A stretch of 64,000 nt of DNA from Gammaproteobacteria bacterium 42_54_T18 (GTDB taxonomy: Bacteria > Pseudomonadota > Gammaproteobacteria > Pseudomonadales > Ketobacteraceae), in assembly GCA_002163245.1 (NCBI GenBank), contig MAAL01000169.1, forward strand, positions 1 to 64,000, given 5' to 3'. This document shows, one piece after another, positions 27,403-35,717 of this stretch (its first letter is position 1; every line of letters begins with the position of its first letter). Position numbers and translations under genes: made by a program. The notes beneath the pieces were generated by a model that did not search any database, was not told where the DNA came from, and was given only the letters and a program-made list of their open reading frames with translations.

Positions 27403-28245
27403 CTAACAATAATGCACAAAGTTCTCACGAGTAAACTTTACCCGAGGAAAAAACACCCCGTCCTTTGCACGCTCACCTACACCTAAAACCATCGAGACTT
27501 CGGCGTCTCGTGGTAGCCCCAACAACTTTTTAATACGCTTTTCATCCATACCTTCCATTGGGCATGTATCAAAATTATGGGCACGAAACGCCAACATTAA
27601 ATTCTCTGCGGCAAGTGCTGTGCTCTTAGCGGCCCATACTCGCATATCCGATTCAGAAAAAGGTCCGCGATTAATCGGGCGTGATAAACCCGTTATAGTG
27701 GCAAACATTTTTTTCGCATTACCGGCAATATTTAATGGTCCTTGCCAGTAAGACATTGGCACACCTCTCTGGTAGAAGGTCTTCCAATGCTTAGGCATCT
27801 TATCTTGTGGCCATTGCTCTATATTTAGCTTTGCCACTTCCGACCATGACTTGGTGCGCGATACAATGACGATTAATTCCGATGCTGTTTTTGCTGCATG
27901 TTGGCTCATGCACATTTCCACAAGTTGCGCTTTCTTATCCGATGTTTGCACCACATGAAACTCCCATGGCTGCAAATTACAGGAACTAGGCGCTAACATC
28001 GCCAAATCCAAGCAGGCGTCGATGACTTCTCGTGGGACTTTTTTGTCGGTAAACTTTCTCACCGAGCGACGGCTCTCAACAATTTTCTTAAACTCTTCAA
28101 AATCGACATGCTCTGGAGCTGGCTCATGGTAACGCTCCTTCGCCTTGTAATCGTAACCGTCAATAGTTTTCATTCGATTAAGAGATTCTTTTAGATCTCC
28201 GACAAAGGTACTTTCTTCTTCGTGCTCTACGTTGAGATCTGTCAT
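27403..28245 (-). CDS. Nitroreductase family protein
   Basis: The 280-residue FMN protein carries the nitroreductase signature ESRRSVRKFTDKKVPREVID, LAMLAPSSCNLQPWEFHVV and the C-terminal FDTCPMEGMDEKRIKKLLG with VLGVGERAKDG. A 50-residue N-terminal extension precedes the core. Members reduce nitroaromatics, quinones or enones with NAD(P)H. It is the first gene of a two-gene operon with the TANGO2 homologue. Confidence 0.9.
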   Translation of the reverse strand: MTDLNVEHEEESTFVGDLKESLNRMKTIDGYDYKAKERYHEPAPEHVDFEEFKKIVESRRSVRKFTDKKVPREVIDACLDLAMLAPSSCNLQPWEFHVVQTSDKKAQLVEMCMSQHAAKTASELIVIVSRTKSWSEVAKLNIEQWPQDKMPKHWKTFYQRGVPMSYWQGPLNIAGNAKKMFATITGLSRPINRGPFSESDMRVWAAKSTALAAENLMLAFRAHNFDTCPMEGMDEKRIKKLLGLPRDAEVSMVLGVGERAKDGVFFPRVKFTRENFVHYC

Positions 28246-28368
28246 TTTTGCGCTGCCCTAATCGATTTTGATAACCAAGTTAATAGTTTAAAATTTATCG
28301 AAGTATTAAGAGGCTGTCAAATAGACGATTGGGAAGGTAATGTTTCATGTATCGGTATTTCTCACCCC

Positions 28369-29415
28369 TTACAGCTGCTTCCGGTACTGATCTGGTGTTT
28401 TCTGAAACCAACGTTTGAACGCACGCCGAAAATTAGTGCTGTCATGGTAATTAAGTAAGGCTGCAATTGCATCAACGGACATATTGCTGTCTCGCAAATA
28501 ATCGACCGCTTGTTGTGACAATATCTCATCCCTGATTTTACGAAAACCAGCCCCTTCTTTCTGCAGTCTTCGCGCTAATGTTCGTTTGCTGATAAATAAT
28601 GTGGCGGCAGCTTCCTCTTCACACAACACTCCCGGAGGATGAGAGAGCATCATATTTTGTATTTTGTACTTGGTAGTATTTTTGTTAGAAAGCAGCTTTT
28701 CCTGCATCAACTCACATTGCCGCATTGCAAATAAATAGTTTTCGGGGTTGGTAGATGTATTTTGGACTTGGCTCAATTCAATGGGAAACCTTACCATCAA
28801 TCGTTCAGAAGAAAACTCGAATTGACCAGGAAGGTAATCTGAATAATGTTGGCTATATTGCGGCTTAGCGTGGGTAAAATAGGTGATCCCCTCATGTAAC
28901 TGCCTTCCTACGATAAATTCTGCAAAATCAAAAACAATCTTTGCAAAAACCTCAGATAGGCAACGCTCGATCTCCTCGCTTAAGTCAACATCAAAATAGC
29001 ACTGGCCCTCTAACCAGTCATCGGTCGTAACGATTTCCGCTCGGGCAAAATTCATCCGCGAGGGCAAATACGTTTGAAGGGCTTTTAAGCCCATTAGTAG
29101 ATTCGGGCTACTACTGGCTAAAAAACCCAAAGCGCCATGTGTCGGAGGGGTAAGTCGAAGTCCTAATCGCAACCCAAATATTTCATCATTAGATAATCTC
29201 AGGCCATTTTCTAGGACCTGTATTTGCTGATGAGAAGTCAGAAGATTGTCTTCTTGCATAAACTGATCGATAGAAAGGCCCGTCATGTGTAGCAACGACG
29301 GCAGTTCAGATTCTTGCAAATCGAGCTCACGCGCAATTAGACGTGAGTAATTAGACGGGATACAGGCCACATTCGGGTTGAATTTTTGTGTTGCGCCAAT
29401 AGGTTTCGCTACCAT
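28369..29415 (-). CDS. AraC-family regulator, probable activator of the ferredoxin-CYP153 operon
   Basis: The 348-residue regulator has an arabinose-binding-like N-terminal sensor domain (LLHMTGLSIDQFMQEDNLLT, GALGFLASSSPNLLMGLKAL) and a C-terminal double HTH (LCEEEAAATLFISKRTLARR, MSVDAIAALLNYHDSTNFRR, RWFQKTPDQYRKQL). GGGAG precedes the ATG. It is divergent from the ferredoxin/P450 pair, an arrangement typical of alkane-inducible CYP153 loci, so it likely senses an alkane or its oxidation product (inference). Confidence 0.9.
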   Translation of the reverse strand: MVAKPIGATQKFNPNVACIPSNYSRLIARELDLQESELPSLLHMTGLSIDQFMQEDNLLTSHQQIQVLENGLRLSNDEIFGLRLGLRLTPPTHGALGFLASSSPNLLMGLKALQTYLPSRMNFARAEIVTTDDWLEGQCYFDVDLSEEIERCLSEVFAKIVFDFAEFIVGRQLHEGITYFTHAKPQYSQHYSDYLPGQFEFSSERLMVRFPIELSQVQNTSTNPENYLFAMRQCELMQEKLLSNKNTTKYKIQNMMLSHPPGVLCEEEAAATLFISKRTLARRLQKEGAGFRKIRDEILSQQAVDYLRDSNMSVDAIAALLNYHDSTNFRRAFKRWFQKTPDQYRKQL

Positions 29416-29481
29416 TGTAACTCCCGTAATTTGTATTCTAGATCAAAGATTCAAACTGGTAATACCTTAAATTTCACCCAA

Positions 29482-29524
29482 GTGTCTTTAAATAACCCCC
29501 TTATGTCAAGAAATGACCTGACAT
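29482..29524. promoter_or_regulatory. Putative AraC operator: 21-bp-spaced direct repeats
   Basis: Related 16-mers GTGTCTTTAAATAACC (from 29482) and ATGTCAAGAAATGACC (from 29503) start exactly 21 bp apart, two helical turns, as in AraC/XylS-type direct-repeat sites. The second also forms an inverted pair ATGTCA (29503-29508) / TGACAT (29519-29524). They lie between the divergent regulator and the ferredoxin, 114-156 bases before the ferredoxin start. Confidence 0.5.
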
Positions 29525-29637
29525 CAACAGATCCAACTGCGTAATCTAGATTGCATGAGTTATGAGCAGGCTTGGCGCTGCAGAGCCCTCGCCTTCCTTA
29601 TCATAACGACTTAACTAATTGATTAGCCGAGGTATTT

Positions 29638-29958
29638 ATGGGCAGCATTACTTTTATTGAGCATAACGGAAACCAGCACAAAGTTGATATTGAAGAAGGT
29701 AGTTCCTTGATGCAAGCCGCTATGGATAACAGCGTCCCTGGTGTTGATGCAGATTGTGGCGGTGAATGTGCGTGTGGAACCTGCCATGTGATCGTTGATA
29801 AGAACTGGGTATCTGTCATTGGAAACACAACTGAAATAGAAACTCAGATGTTAGATATGACGCCAGAAAAAGCCGATACGTCTCGATTGTCTTGCCAAAT
29901 TACCGTTACGGAAGCCATGGATGGAATGGTTGTCCGTCTACCAGAATTTCAAATGTGA
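29638..29958 (+). CDS. 2Fe-2S ferredoxin (putidaredoxin/adrenodoxin type), electron donor for CYP153
   Basis: The 106-residue ferredoxin has the vertebrate-type 2Fe-2S pattern: DADCGGECACGTCHV supplies three ligands in C-x5-C-x2-C spacing and LSCQITV the fourth, with the usual acidic helix ETQMLDMTPEKAD that docks to P450 and reductase. An extra Cys sits inside the loop (GGECACG), common in this class. It lies 74 bases before the P450 start and should transfer electrons from an NAD(P)H-dependent ferredoxin reductase, which is not visible in the window. Confidence 0.94.
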   Translation: MGSITFIEHNGNQHKVDIEEGSSLMQAAMDNSVPGVDADCGGECACGTCHVIVDKNWVSVIGNTTEIETQMLDMTPEKADTSRLSCQITVTEAMDGMVVRLPEFQM

Positions 29959-30032
29959 CGCCGTTTTTACGCTAAAAGAAACTTTACGTTTAAAGATAGT
30001 AAAAGAATCACGTTTAAATATTGGGAAATGAT

Positions 30033-31493
30033 ATGAATTTTTTATCTTCAATTGTTGAAAAAAGCGCGTCACTGACTTCAATGCCTGCCATCGTTGAGAA
30101 AGCCACGTCACTGGTTTCAATACCTGTCATCGTTGAGAAAACCTCAAAGGTAATTCCATTGCCGCTGCAAATAAAAGGAATCCACCTTTTTCTAAAAGCT
30201 AAAAATAAAGTATGGAAAAGCAAGTCTGTACCCGTGTTTATTGAGTCTCCCATACCTGACGTATCGACACTTGCGATAGAAGACATTGATGTAAGCAACC
30301 CTTTTTTATTCAAGCAAAACATGTGGGAATCATACTTTAAGCGCTTGCGTGATGAATGTCCCGTGCACTACCAAAAGAACAGCCCTTTCGGCCCCTTTTG
30401 GTCCGTTACCCGGTATAAAGACATTGTGTTTGTAGACAGACGGCACGATCTATTCTCGGCCGAGCCAATTATTGTGATTGGTGACCGCCCTGAAGGCATG
30501 GCCATCGAAACCTTTATTGCCATGGATCCTCCTAAGCATGATATTCAACGTAAAGCTGTTCAGAATGTTGTTGCACCTAAAAACCTATTGGAAATGGAAG
30601 ATCTAATCCGAAGCCGCGCTGTTGATGTGTTGGATAACCTGCCTATTGATGAACCTTTTGATTGGGTTGAGAAAGTATCCGTTGAGCTAACAGCAAGAAT
30701 GCTTGCGACATTATTTGATTTCCCTTATGAACACCGACATAAATTAGCCTATTGGTCTGATGTGATTGCAGCCAGCCCGGAGACAACAGGAGGCGAATGT
30801 TCAGCAGATGAAATGTTTATTGGAGCAGCAGAAATGGCTGAGTATTTCACGCGACTGTGGCGTGAAAAAGAAGCAAAAAAAGAGGCAGGTGAAGAGATGG
30901 GATATGATTTAATCAGCTTGCTACTCTCCAATGAAAAGACTAAGAATATGATCAACAAGCCTATGGAATTCATGGGTAACTTGGCGCTATTAATCGTTGG
31001 TGGCAACGACACTACTCGTAACTCCATGACCGGTGGTGTTTTAGCGTTAAATGAGTTTCCGAATGAATTTATTAAACTCAAGAACGACCCAAGCCTTATC
31101 CCCAATATGGTGTCCGAAATTATCCGGTGGCAAACCCCCTTGGCATACATGCGTAGAGTTGCAAAAGAAGACGTAGAGCTAAATGGTAAAACGATTAAGA
31201 AAGGCGATAAGGTTGTTATGTGGTATGTCTCTGGCAATAGAGATGAGAGGTCGATTGATCAACCAGACCAATTCATGATTGATCGCAAAAAAGCGAGAAA
31301 CCATCTTTCTTTCGGTTTTGGTATTCACAGATGTATGGGGAACCGTTTAGCAGAAATGCAATTGCGCATACTTTGGGAAGAGTTATTAACGCGTTTTGAC
31401 AATATTGAGGTGCTTGATGAGCCTGAATATGTGCAATCGAACTTCGTAAAGGGTTATACCAAAATGATGGTTAAACTCTCTGCTAAAACTTAG
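30033..31493 (+). CDS. Cytochrome P450, CYP153 family (alkane/fatty acid terminal hydroxylase)
   Basis: The 486-residue protein is a clear CYP153: KNSPFGPFWSVTRYKDIVFV, ETFIAMDPPKHDIQRKAVQ, the I-helix oxygen-binding segment LLIVGGNDTTRNSMTGG, the ExxR of the K-helix (EIIRWQTPLAYMRRVA) and the haem loop LSFGFGIHRCMGNRLAEMQL with the Cys ligand. CYP153 enzymes hydroxylate medium-chain alkanes or the omega-carbon of fatty acids. I choose ATG 30033 over a TTG 12 bases earlier. The first 44 residues contain a three-fold 13-residue repeat absent from typical family members; the rest has the family's usual length. It pairs with the upstream ferredoxin. Confidence 0.95.
   Translation: MNFLSSIVEKSASLTSMPAIVEKATSLVSIPVIVEKTSKVIPLPLQIKGIHLFLKAKNKVWKSKSVPVFIESPIPDVSTLAIEDIDVSNPFLFKQNMWESYFKRLRDECPVHYQKNSPFGPFWSVTRYKDIVFVDRRHDLFSAEPIIVIGDRPEGMAIETFIAMDPPKHDIQRKAVQNVVAPKNLLEMEDLIRSRAVDVLDNLPIDEPFDWVEKVSVELTARMLATLFDFPYEHRHKLAYWSDVIAASPETTGGECSADEMFIGAAEMAEYFTRLWREKEAKKEAGEEMGYDLISLLLSNEKTKNMINKPMEFMGNLALLIVGGNDTTRNSMTGGVLALNEFPNEFIKLKNDPSLIPNMVSEIIRWQTPLAYMRRVAKEDVELNGKTIKKGDKVVMWYVSGNRDERSIDQPDQFMIDRKKARNHLSFGFGIHRCMGNRLAEMQLRILWEELLTRFDNIEVLDEPEYVQSNFVKGYTKMMVKLSAKT
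30051..30164 (+). repeat. Three tandem 39-bp repeats encoding the CYP153 N-terminus
   Basis: The units encode IVEKSASLTSMPA, IVEKATSLVSIPV and IVEKTSKVIPLP (residues 7-19, 20-32, 33-44 of the P450). DNA identity is highest between units 1 and 2 (shared CGTCACTG and TTCAAT words). The units are amphipathic, and the third joins directly to the conserved family segment that precedes the P450 core. Confidence 0.85.
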
Positions 31494-31510
31494 AGATATA
31501 CGGCGAAAGC

Positions 31511-31542
31511 ACCTAGGGCTGGGCGTTCATTCGGCCCTAGGT
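31511..31542. terminator. Hairpin between convergent CYP153 and saccharopine-dehydrogenase-like genes
   Basis: A 9-bp perfect inverted repeat (ACCTAGGGC 31511-31519 with GCCCTAGGT 31534-31542, 14-nt loop) lies 18 bases after the P450 stop and 13 bases before the end of the convergent gene. There is no T-run. The position suggests a shared transcription end. Confidence 0.5.
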
Positions 31543-31554
31543 AGCTGACGTCAA

Positions 31555-32667
31555 CTACACTGCATCGTTAACATTCCAAGAAATATCCATTTCGCTAAGT
31601 GCATCAAGATACTCATCAAGTGATATGAAGCCGACACAGGGATATGCTCCAACCGTGCTTACCTCCCCCTTCACAAGTTTTTTCGCCATCAGTATCGCCG
31701 GCATACAAGGGATATAGGGGCCATCGCCAGAGCCCGCTGCCAGTTCAAATATCGTACTTTTGTCAGCACCACGTTTATCTTTTCCTGATAACGTCATATG
31801 AAAAGCGCTATTAGATGAACCAAACCAATCAAACAAAAATGAAATTCTTAATAATAAGGGGGCAGCTTTTTCAAGATGCCGAATCAACCCAATTCGAACT
31901 AACCACGACAACGCCCAGAGCGTAACGTGAATAAATGGAATTTCCAAACCCGCATAAAATCGAATAGTTTTCAGCTCAGGATAACGTTTTGGAAATATCG
32001 TTAAGTCAGGCACGTCACAATTACCCAGCAGGCGCCATCCCAAATTTTTATATTTACGTACACGCAACCCCTGCCAACCATAAACATCTACCGCGTTTCC
32101 ATTGCTTAATGTCTTAAAGGGCTTCCCCGTATAACCTAGGATTGCCGCTGTTGTTGCAAGTCCTCGGGCTGTTTTTTGGGCTGTTGTAATGCCATATTCG
32201 AGGCTTTCTAGAGAGCTAAATCCAGGACGGTACCGATCAACAATTGCTGAGGTTAGGCATGGAACAGAGCTAGCCCCACTAACAACAAGAACACCCTGTG
32301 CACTAGCCTGATCGTTAAGATCGACTATACCATCAACAAAATCCCGTCCATCGGCCAAATCTATATAATGCACACGCAGTGAAATACATGCTGTTGCAAC
32401 ATCGTAACCTTGACGCTGGAACGGACCAGAAGTATGAACAACGATAGTTGGGCGTATTGATTTTAACGCTCCCGTAATATCCGTATTTATATCTAGCGCC
32501 ACAGCTTCAGGTTGATTAATCGCATCAACCTCAGAGGCAAACCTCCGCGCCTTATCTATTGATCGGCCAGCGATAATTACTTGAATATTACTGATCTTGG
32601 CTAGCGCTTCAGCGATAAAACTTCCGAAATTCCCATAACCGCCAATGATTAGCACTCGTTTAATCAC
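31555..32667 (-). CDS. Saccharopine dehydrogenase-like NAD(P)-binding protein
   Basis: The 370-residue protein opens with a Rossmann fold (VLIIGGYGNFGSFIAEALA, then VIIAGRSIDKARRFA), followed by VVHTSGPFQRQGYDVATACI and HYIDLADGRDFV, typical of saccharopine dehydrogenase-like proteins. It starts at GTG 32667, which overlaps the stop of the upstream DUF4166 gene (GTGA, 32664-32667), so translation is coupled. The C-terminal half differs from true lysine-pathway enzymes, and related genes are often fused or linked to DUF4166. The reaction is unknown; an oxidoreductase acting on a lipid-type substrate is a guess. Confidence 0.82.
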   Translation of the reverse strand: MIKRVLIIGGYGNFGSFIAEALAKISNIQVIIAGRSIDKARRFASEVDAINQPEAVALDINTDITGALKSIRPTIVVHTSGPFQRQGYDVATACISLRVHYIDLADGRDFVDGIVDLNDQASAQGVLVVSGASSVPCLTSAIVDRYRPGFSSLESLEYGITTAQKTARGLATTAAILGYTGKPFKTLSNGNAVDVYGWQGLRVRKYKNLGWRLLGNCDVPDLTIFPKRYPELKTIRFYAGLEIPFIHVTLWALSWLVRIGLIRHLEKAAPLLLRISFLFDWFGSSNSAFHMTLSGKDKRGADKSTIFELAAGSGDGPYIPCMPAILMAKKLVKGEVSTVGAYPCVGFISLDEYLDALSEMDISWNVNDAV

Positions 32668-33269
32668 GGGTGTGATTTCACGTCAAAACGTCCTTTATAG
32701 CCATAAACTTTACCCCACAACGCATGGGTAATAGACACGCTCATATCGAACGTATTGTCATCAACTCCAACTTCTTCTGCATACCCTTCACCCATTAGAA
32801 ATGTCAAAGGTACAGGAATAAAAATGCCAAAAACACATAACACATACCCCTTATGTTTCAGTTTTACACGCTCATCTTCCCACACATAAGACATACGCCA
32901 TCCAATGCCAAACCGCATCACTTCAATCACTTCGTTCCCTTCAGTCTGAATCATGCGGGACCTGAATTGATAAGGACGACGGCTCTTGAAATGAAATATA
33001 CGATTAAAGTGAAAAGACTTGCTGCTTCTATCGCTTTTAAAATTTACTGTTACAGGTACATCTTTTTCATTCTTTGGAGGTATCCCCTTCATCAACCAAA
33101 ATAGCGGTGAAAATATCCTCATAGGCCCCGAACACATAAGATCTAATGTACCGTCTACAACAGTAACATCATCAGTGAATGGCCGATTTGAATAGTGCTT
33201 TTGCATAACCGGAGGTAAATCATCCCAGCTTTCACCAAATATACTCTTGAATATGGGCTCGTCACTCAT
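32664..33269 (-). CDS. DUF4166-domain protein
   Basis: The 201-residue product matches DUF4166: FGESWDDLPPVMQKHYSNRP, LFWLMKGIPPKNEKDVPVTV, a beta-rich middle with FHFNRIFHFKSRRPYQFRSR, and an end with ITHALWGKVYGYKGRF. It begins at ATG 33269 (MSDEPIF), overlapping the stop of the DUF2269 gene by four bases; a longer start inside that gene is less likely. In other genomes this domain is often fused to the saccharopine dehydrogenase-like protein encoded here by the next gene. Function unknown. Confidence 0.82.
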   Translation of the reverse strand: MSDEPIFKSIFGESWDDLPPVMQKHYSNRPFTDDVTVVDGTLDLMCSGPMRIFSPLFWLMKGIPPKNEKDVPVTVNFKSDRSSKSFHFNRIFHFKSRRPYQFRSRMIQTEGNEVIEVMRFGIGWRMSYVWEDERVKLKHKGYVLCVFGIFIPVPLTFLMGEGYAEEVGVDDNTFDMSVSITHALWGKVYGYKGRFDVKSHP

Positions 33270-33733
33270 ATAGGTTTCATTACCATTAAAAAAAATACGA
33301 CAACCAACCCTGTAAAAGCAGGCCAGCCTAGAGCAAACCAAAGTTTAAAATACTTGAAGTATAATTCCGGCAATTCAGTCTGGCTCTCAACGCTCTCTAC
33401 CAGCATTCTCCTAAGCTGAATCTGAATCCAGACAACTGGCAACCAACATATACCGGAAATAATAAAGATCCCGTATGTAACAACCAGCCATAAATCTAGC
33501 CAGTTAAAACCTCCATGGAACACAAGCCAAAACCCCGTTATTGGCTGTAAGATTACTGCAGGTAAGGTAAATAGATAGTCTGCTATTACCGTATTACGTG
33601 CGGCATAAAGTTTTTCATTGGCGTCTTTAGTAAAGTGAGAGCGAAACATAAAGAAAGCTATGCCGATCCCAGTACCAAATAGTATTGTTGAGCTTAAAAT
33701 ATGGAGTACTTTAATAAAAACGTATAAATCCAT
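33266..33733 (-). CDS. DUF2269 family integral membrane protein
   Basis: The 155-residue protein has four predicted membrane helices (IKVLHILSSTILFGTGIGIA, YLFTLPAVILQPITGFWLVF, LVVTYGIFIISGICWLPVVW, LWFALGWPAFTGLVVVFFLM) and the early conserved KVLHILSS with GTG that marks DUF2269. Conserved His in LHILS suggests possible cofactor binding. It heads a three-gene unit with ATGA and GTGA overlaps. Function unknown; coupling implies it works with the two downstream products at the inner membrane. Confidence 0.85.
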   Translation of the reverse strand: MDLYVFIKVLHILSSTILFGTGIGIAFFMFRSHFTKDANEKLYAARNTVIADYLFTLPAVILQPITGFWLVFHGGFNWLDLWLVVTYGIFIISGICWLPVVWIQIQLRRMLVESVESQTELPELYFKYFKLWFALGWPAFTGLVVVFFLMVMKPI

Positions 33734-33756
33734 AAGCTAGCTTATCAGTCTCCCCC

Positions 33757-33999
33757 TCAGGATTTATCACTTGCTACTGGGACAGAACCGTCTTGCTCTT
33801 TGGGTTGAACGGTTTGTTCTTTACTCACTGCGGGTTTGGGCGCCGTCATACTTTGTTGCCCACTAACACCAGAGCTAATCTGCTGAATTTCTCCACCTGA
33901 CTCTAGGAAGGCTTTGGTTTTTTCTTCAATGGCTAGAGAGGTTTCAGAACCTGCAGGCTGTTTCTTTTTTGACGCTACTGTCTTTGCTTTAATTGCCAT
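33757..33999 (-). CDS. Small basic/disordered hypothetical protein
   Basis: The 80-residue product has a Lys-rich start (MAIKAKTVASKKKQPAG), a short folded motif TKAFLESGGEIQQISSGVSG and a Pro/Gln/Ser-rich tail. The FLxSGGxIQxI phrase resembles the conserved part of small RNA-polymerase-associated proteins such as SutA of Pseudomonas, but the acidic arm of SutA is absent, so this is only a resemblance. It lies 23 bases upstream of the DUF2269 gene on the same strand and could be the first gene of that transcript. Confidence 0.6.
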   Translation of the reverse strand: MAIKAKTVASKKKQPAGSETSLAIEEKTKAFLESGGEIQQISSGVSGQQSMTAPKPAVSKEQTVQPKEQDGSVPVASDKS

Positions 34000-34152
34000 T
34001 TTGGGCCTTTTATGGTCGAAGCGGAGCTACAGCTTAACACAAATTGAGATGTTTTTGGATTGCTCGATTTGATATGGCATGGAAAGTTCATTTTACCATC
34101 CATGGTTAACGAACATCACTAGATAGGACAGAGCCTACATATCAGATTACCG

Positions 34153-35445
34153 TTATATTCTCCCTACAACCCGCACCATTCCGGCCGTTAGACTCGCTAC
34201 ATCCTCATCGCTCATAACGAATGGCGGCAGTACATAGACCAGCTTGCCAAATGGCCTTACCCAAATACCCTCCTCCACAAACATTGGTTGTACGGTAGGC
34301 ATATGCACTGGCTCATGCAACTCAATCACACCTATAGCTCCGAGCACACGAACATCGGCAACTTGTTCCAAATCTTTAGCGGGTAACAACCCTTTCAAAA
34401 GCTGCTTCTGCAAGTTACTAACCAGGGCTTGCCAATTACCTTGTAATAGCAATTCCAGGCTGGCGTTGGCTACAGAACACGCTAGTGGGTTAGCCATGAA
34501 GGTCGGACCATGCATAAACACACCAGCTTCTCCCTCACTGATACCTTTTGCGACTTTGTCAGTGGTTAACGTGGCAGCCAAGCTCATGAAGCCGCCTGTT
34601 AACGCCTTGCCCACACACAAGATATCTGGACTGATATCTGCATATTCACACGCAAATAATTTACCTGTACGGCCAAAACCTGTAGCAATTTCATCACAAA
34701 TTAATAACACATTGAATTCATCACATAACTCACTGACACGCTTTAGATAAGCCGGGCTGTAGAAACGCATACCTCCAGTTCCCTGCACTATGGGTTCAAG
34801 GATCATGGCGGCAATGGAGTCACTTTTTTCTACAAGGGTCTGTTTTAAATCTTGTACGTGATGCTCTGAAAATACATCGTCGAACATGCATTGTGGCGCT
34901 TCAACAAAGATGTGCTCCATCAAAACGTTATCAAACATATGATGCATGCCGTTCTCAGGGTCACTCACTGACATAGTGATAAAGGTATCACCGTGGTAAC
35001 CGTTTCTTACAGTAATGATTTTGTTCTTTTGTTTTTGTCCCTTGCTAATCCAATATTGAAATGCCATTTTAATAGCTACTTCGGCTGCCACTGACCCACT
35101 GTCACTGATAAAAACCTTGTTTAAACCTTGCGGGGTTATGTCTACCAGCGTTTTGCAAAGATTTACCGCAGGTTCATGAGTAAGCCCACCGAACATCACG
35201 TGAGCCATGCTATCGATTTGATCTTTTGCTGCAGCGTTTAACACAGGGTGATTATAGCCATGCAACACTGACCACCAGGACGCCATACCATCAATGAGTT
35301 GGCGCCCATCCTTTAAAGTAAGTCGCACGCCATCAGCACTAACTACAGGGAATGGCGCCAGTGGCATATCAAAGGACGAATACGGGTGCCACACGTGCTG
35401 CCTATCAAGTTCTAGAATTTGGTCTTCAGTTAATATTTTTGCCAT
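34153..35445 (-). CDS. bioA: Adenosylmethionine-8-amino-7-oxononanoate aminotransferase
   Basis: The 430-residue class III aminotransferase matches BioA: HVWHPYSSFDMPLAPFPVVS, GRQLIDGMASWWSVLHGYNH, KVFISDSGSVAAEVAIKMAF, YHGDTFITMSVSDPENGMHH, the PLP Asp in LLICDEIATGFGRTGKLFAC and the Schiff-base Lys in CVGKALTGGFMS. It converts KAPA to DAPA in biotin synthesis using SAM as amino donor. I choose ATG 35445 (MAKILTED); a longer start adds 21 residues not seen in the family. No other bio genes are adjacent, and an AraC remnant lies immediately upstream. Confidence 0.95.
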   Translation of the reverse strand: MAKILTEDQILELDRQHVWHPYSSFDMPLAPFPVVSADGVRLTLKDGRQLIDGMASWWSVLHGYNHPVLNAAAKDQIDSMAHVMFGGLTHEPAVNLCKTLVDITPQGLNKVFISDSGSVAAEVAIKMAFQYWISKGQKQKNKIITVRNGYHGDTFITMSVSDPENGMHHMFDNVLMEHIFVEAPQCMFDDVFSEHHVQDLKQTLVEKSDSIAAMILEPIVQGTGGMRFYSPAYLKRVSELCDEFNVLLICDEIATGFGRTGKLFACEYADISPDILCVGKALTGGFMSLAATLTTDKVAKGISEGEAGVFMHGPTFMANPLACSVANASLELLLQGNWQALVSNLQKQLLKGLLPAKDLEQVADVRVLGAIGVIELHEPVHMPTVQPMFVEEGIWVRPFGKLVYVLPPFVMSDEDVASLTAGMVRVVGRI

Positions 35446-35507
35446 ATGTCTTTGCCAAAAAGTGATAGCTATAGGGCGGAAATGATCCGTTGAGAGGTTT
35501 GCCTTCA

Positions 35508-35640
35508 CTATGAGATAGGCTCAGCAACAAGTAATTCTATACGTTGTTGCCGGCATTCAGTAGGGGTTACGTCAAAATATTCTTTGAACGCACGATTAAA
35601 CGAGGTTAGATAGTGAAGAATACGACAATAAGCTGCTGAG
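35508..35640 (-). pseudogene. Tail of a decayed AraC-family regulator
   Basis: The minus strand encodes the end of an AraC second HTH: YLTSFNRAFKEYFDVTPTE followed by CRQQRIELLVAEPIS and a TAG at 35508-35510. The preceding codons (GRIFSSTAAYSAAYCRIL) no longer resemble the family, and no start or sensor domain is found before the response regulator at 35718. It is too short to be a working regulator. Confidence 0.7.
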
Positions 35641-35717
35641 TAGGCGGCCGTTGAGCTAAAAATGCGCCCTGCGCTCTTAGCATCCCAAATACTTTGGTTT
35701 GATGGCCTTCTGGTTGG

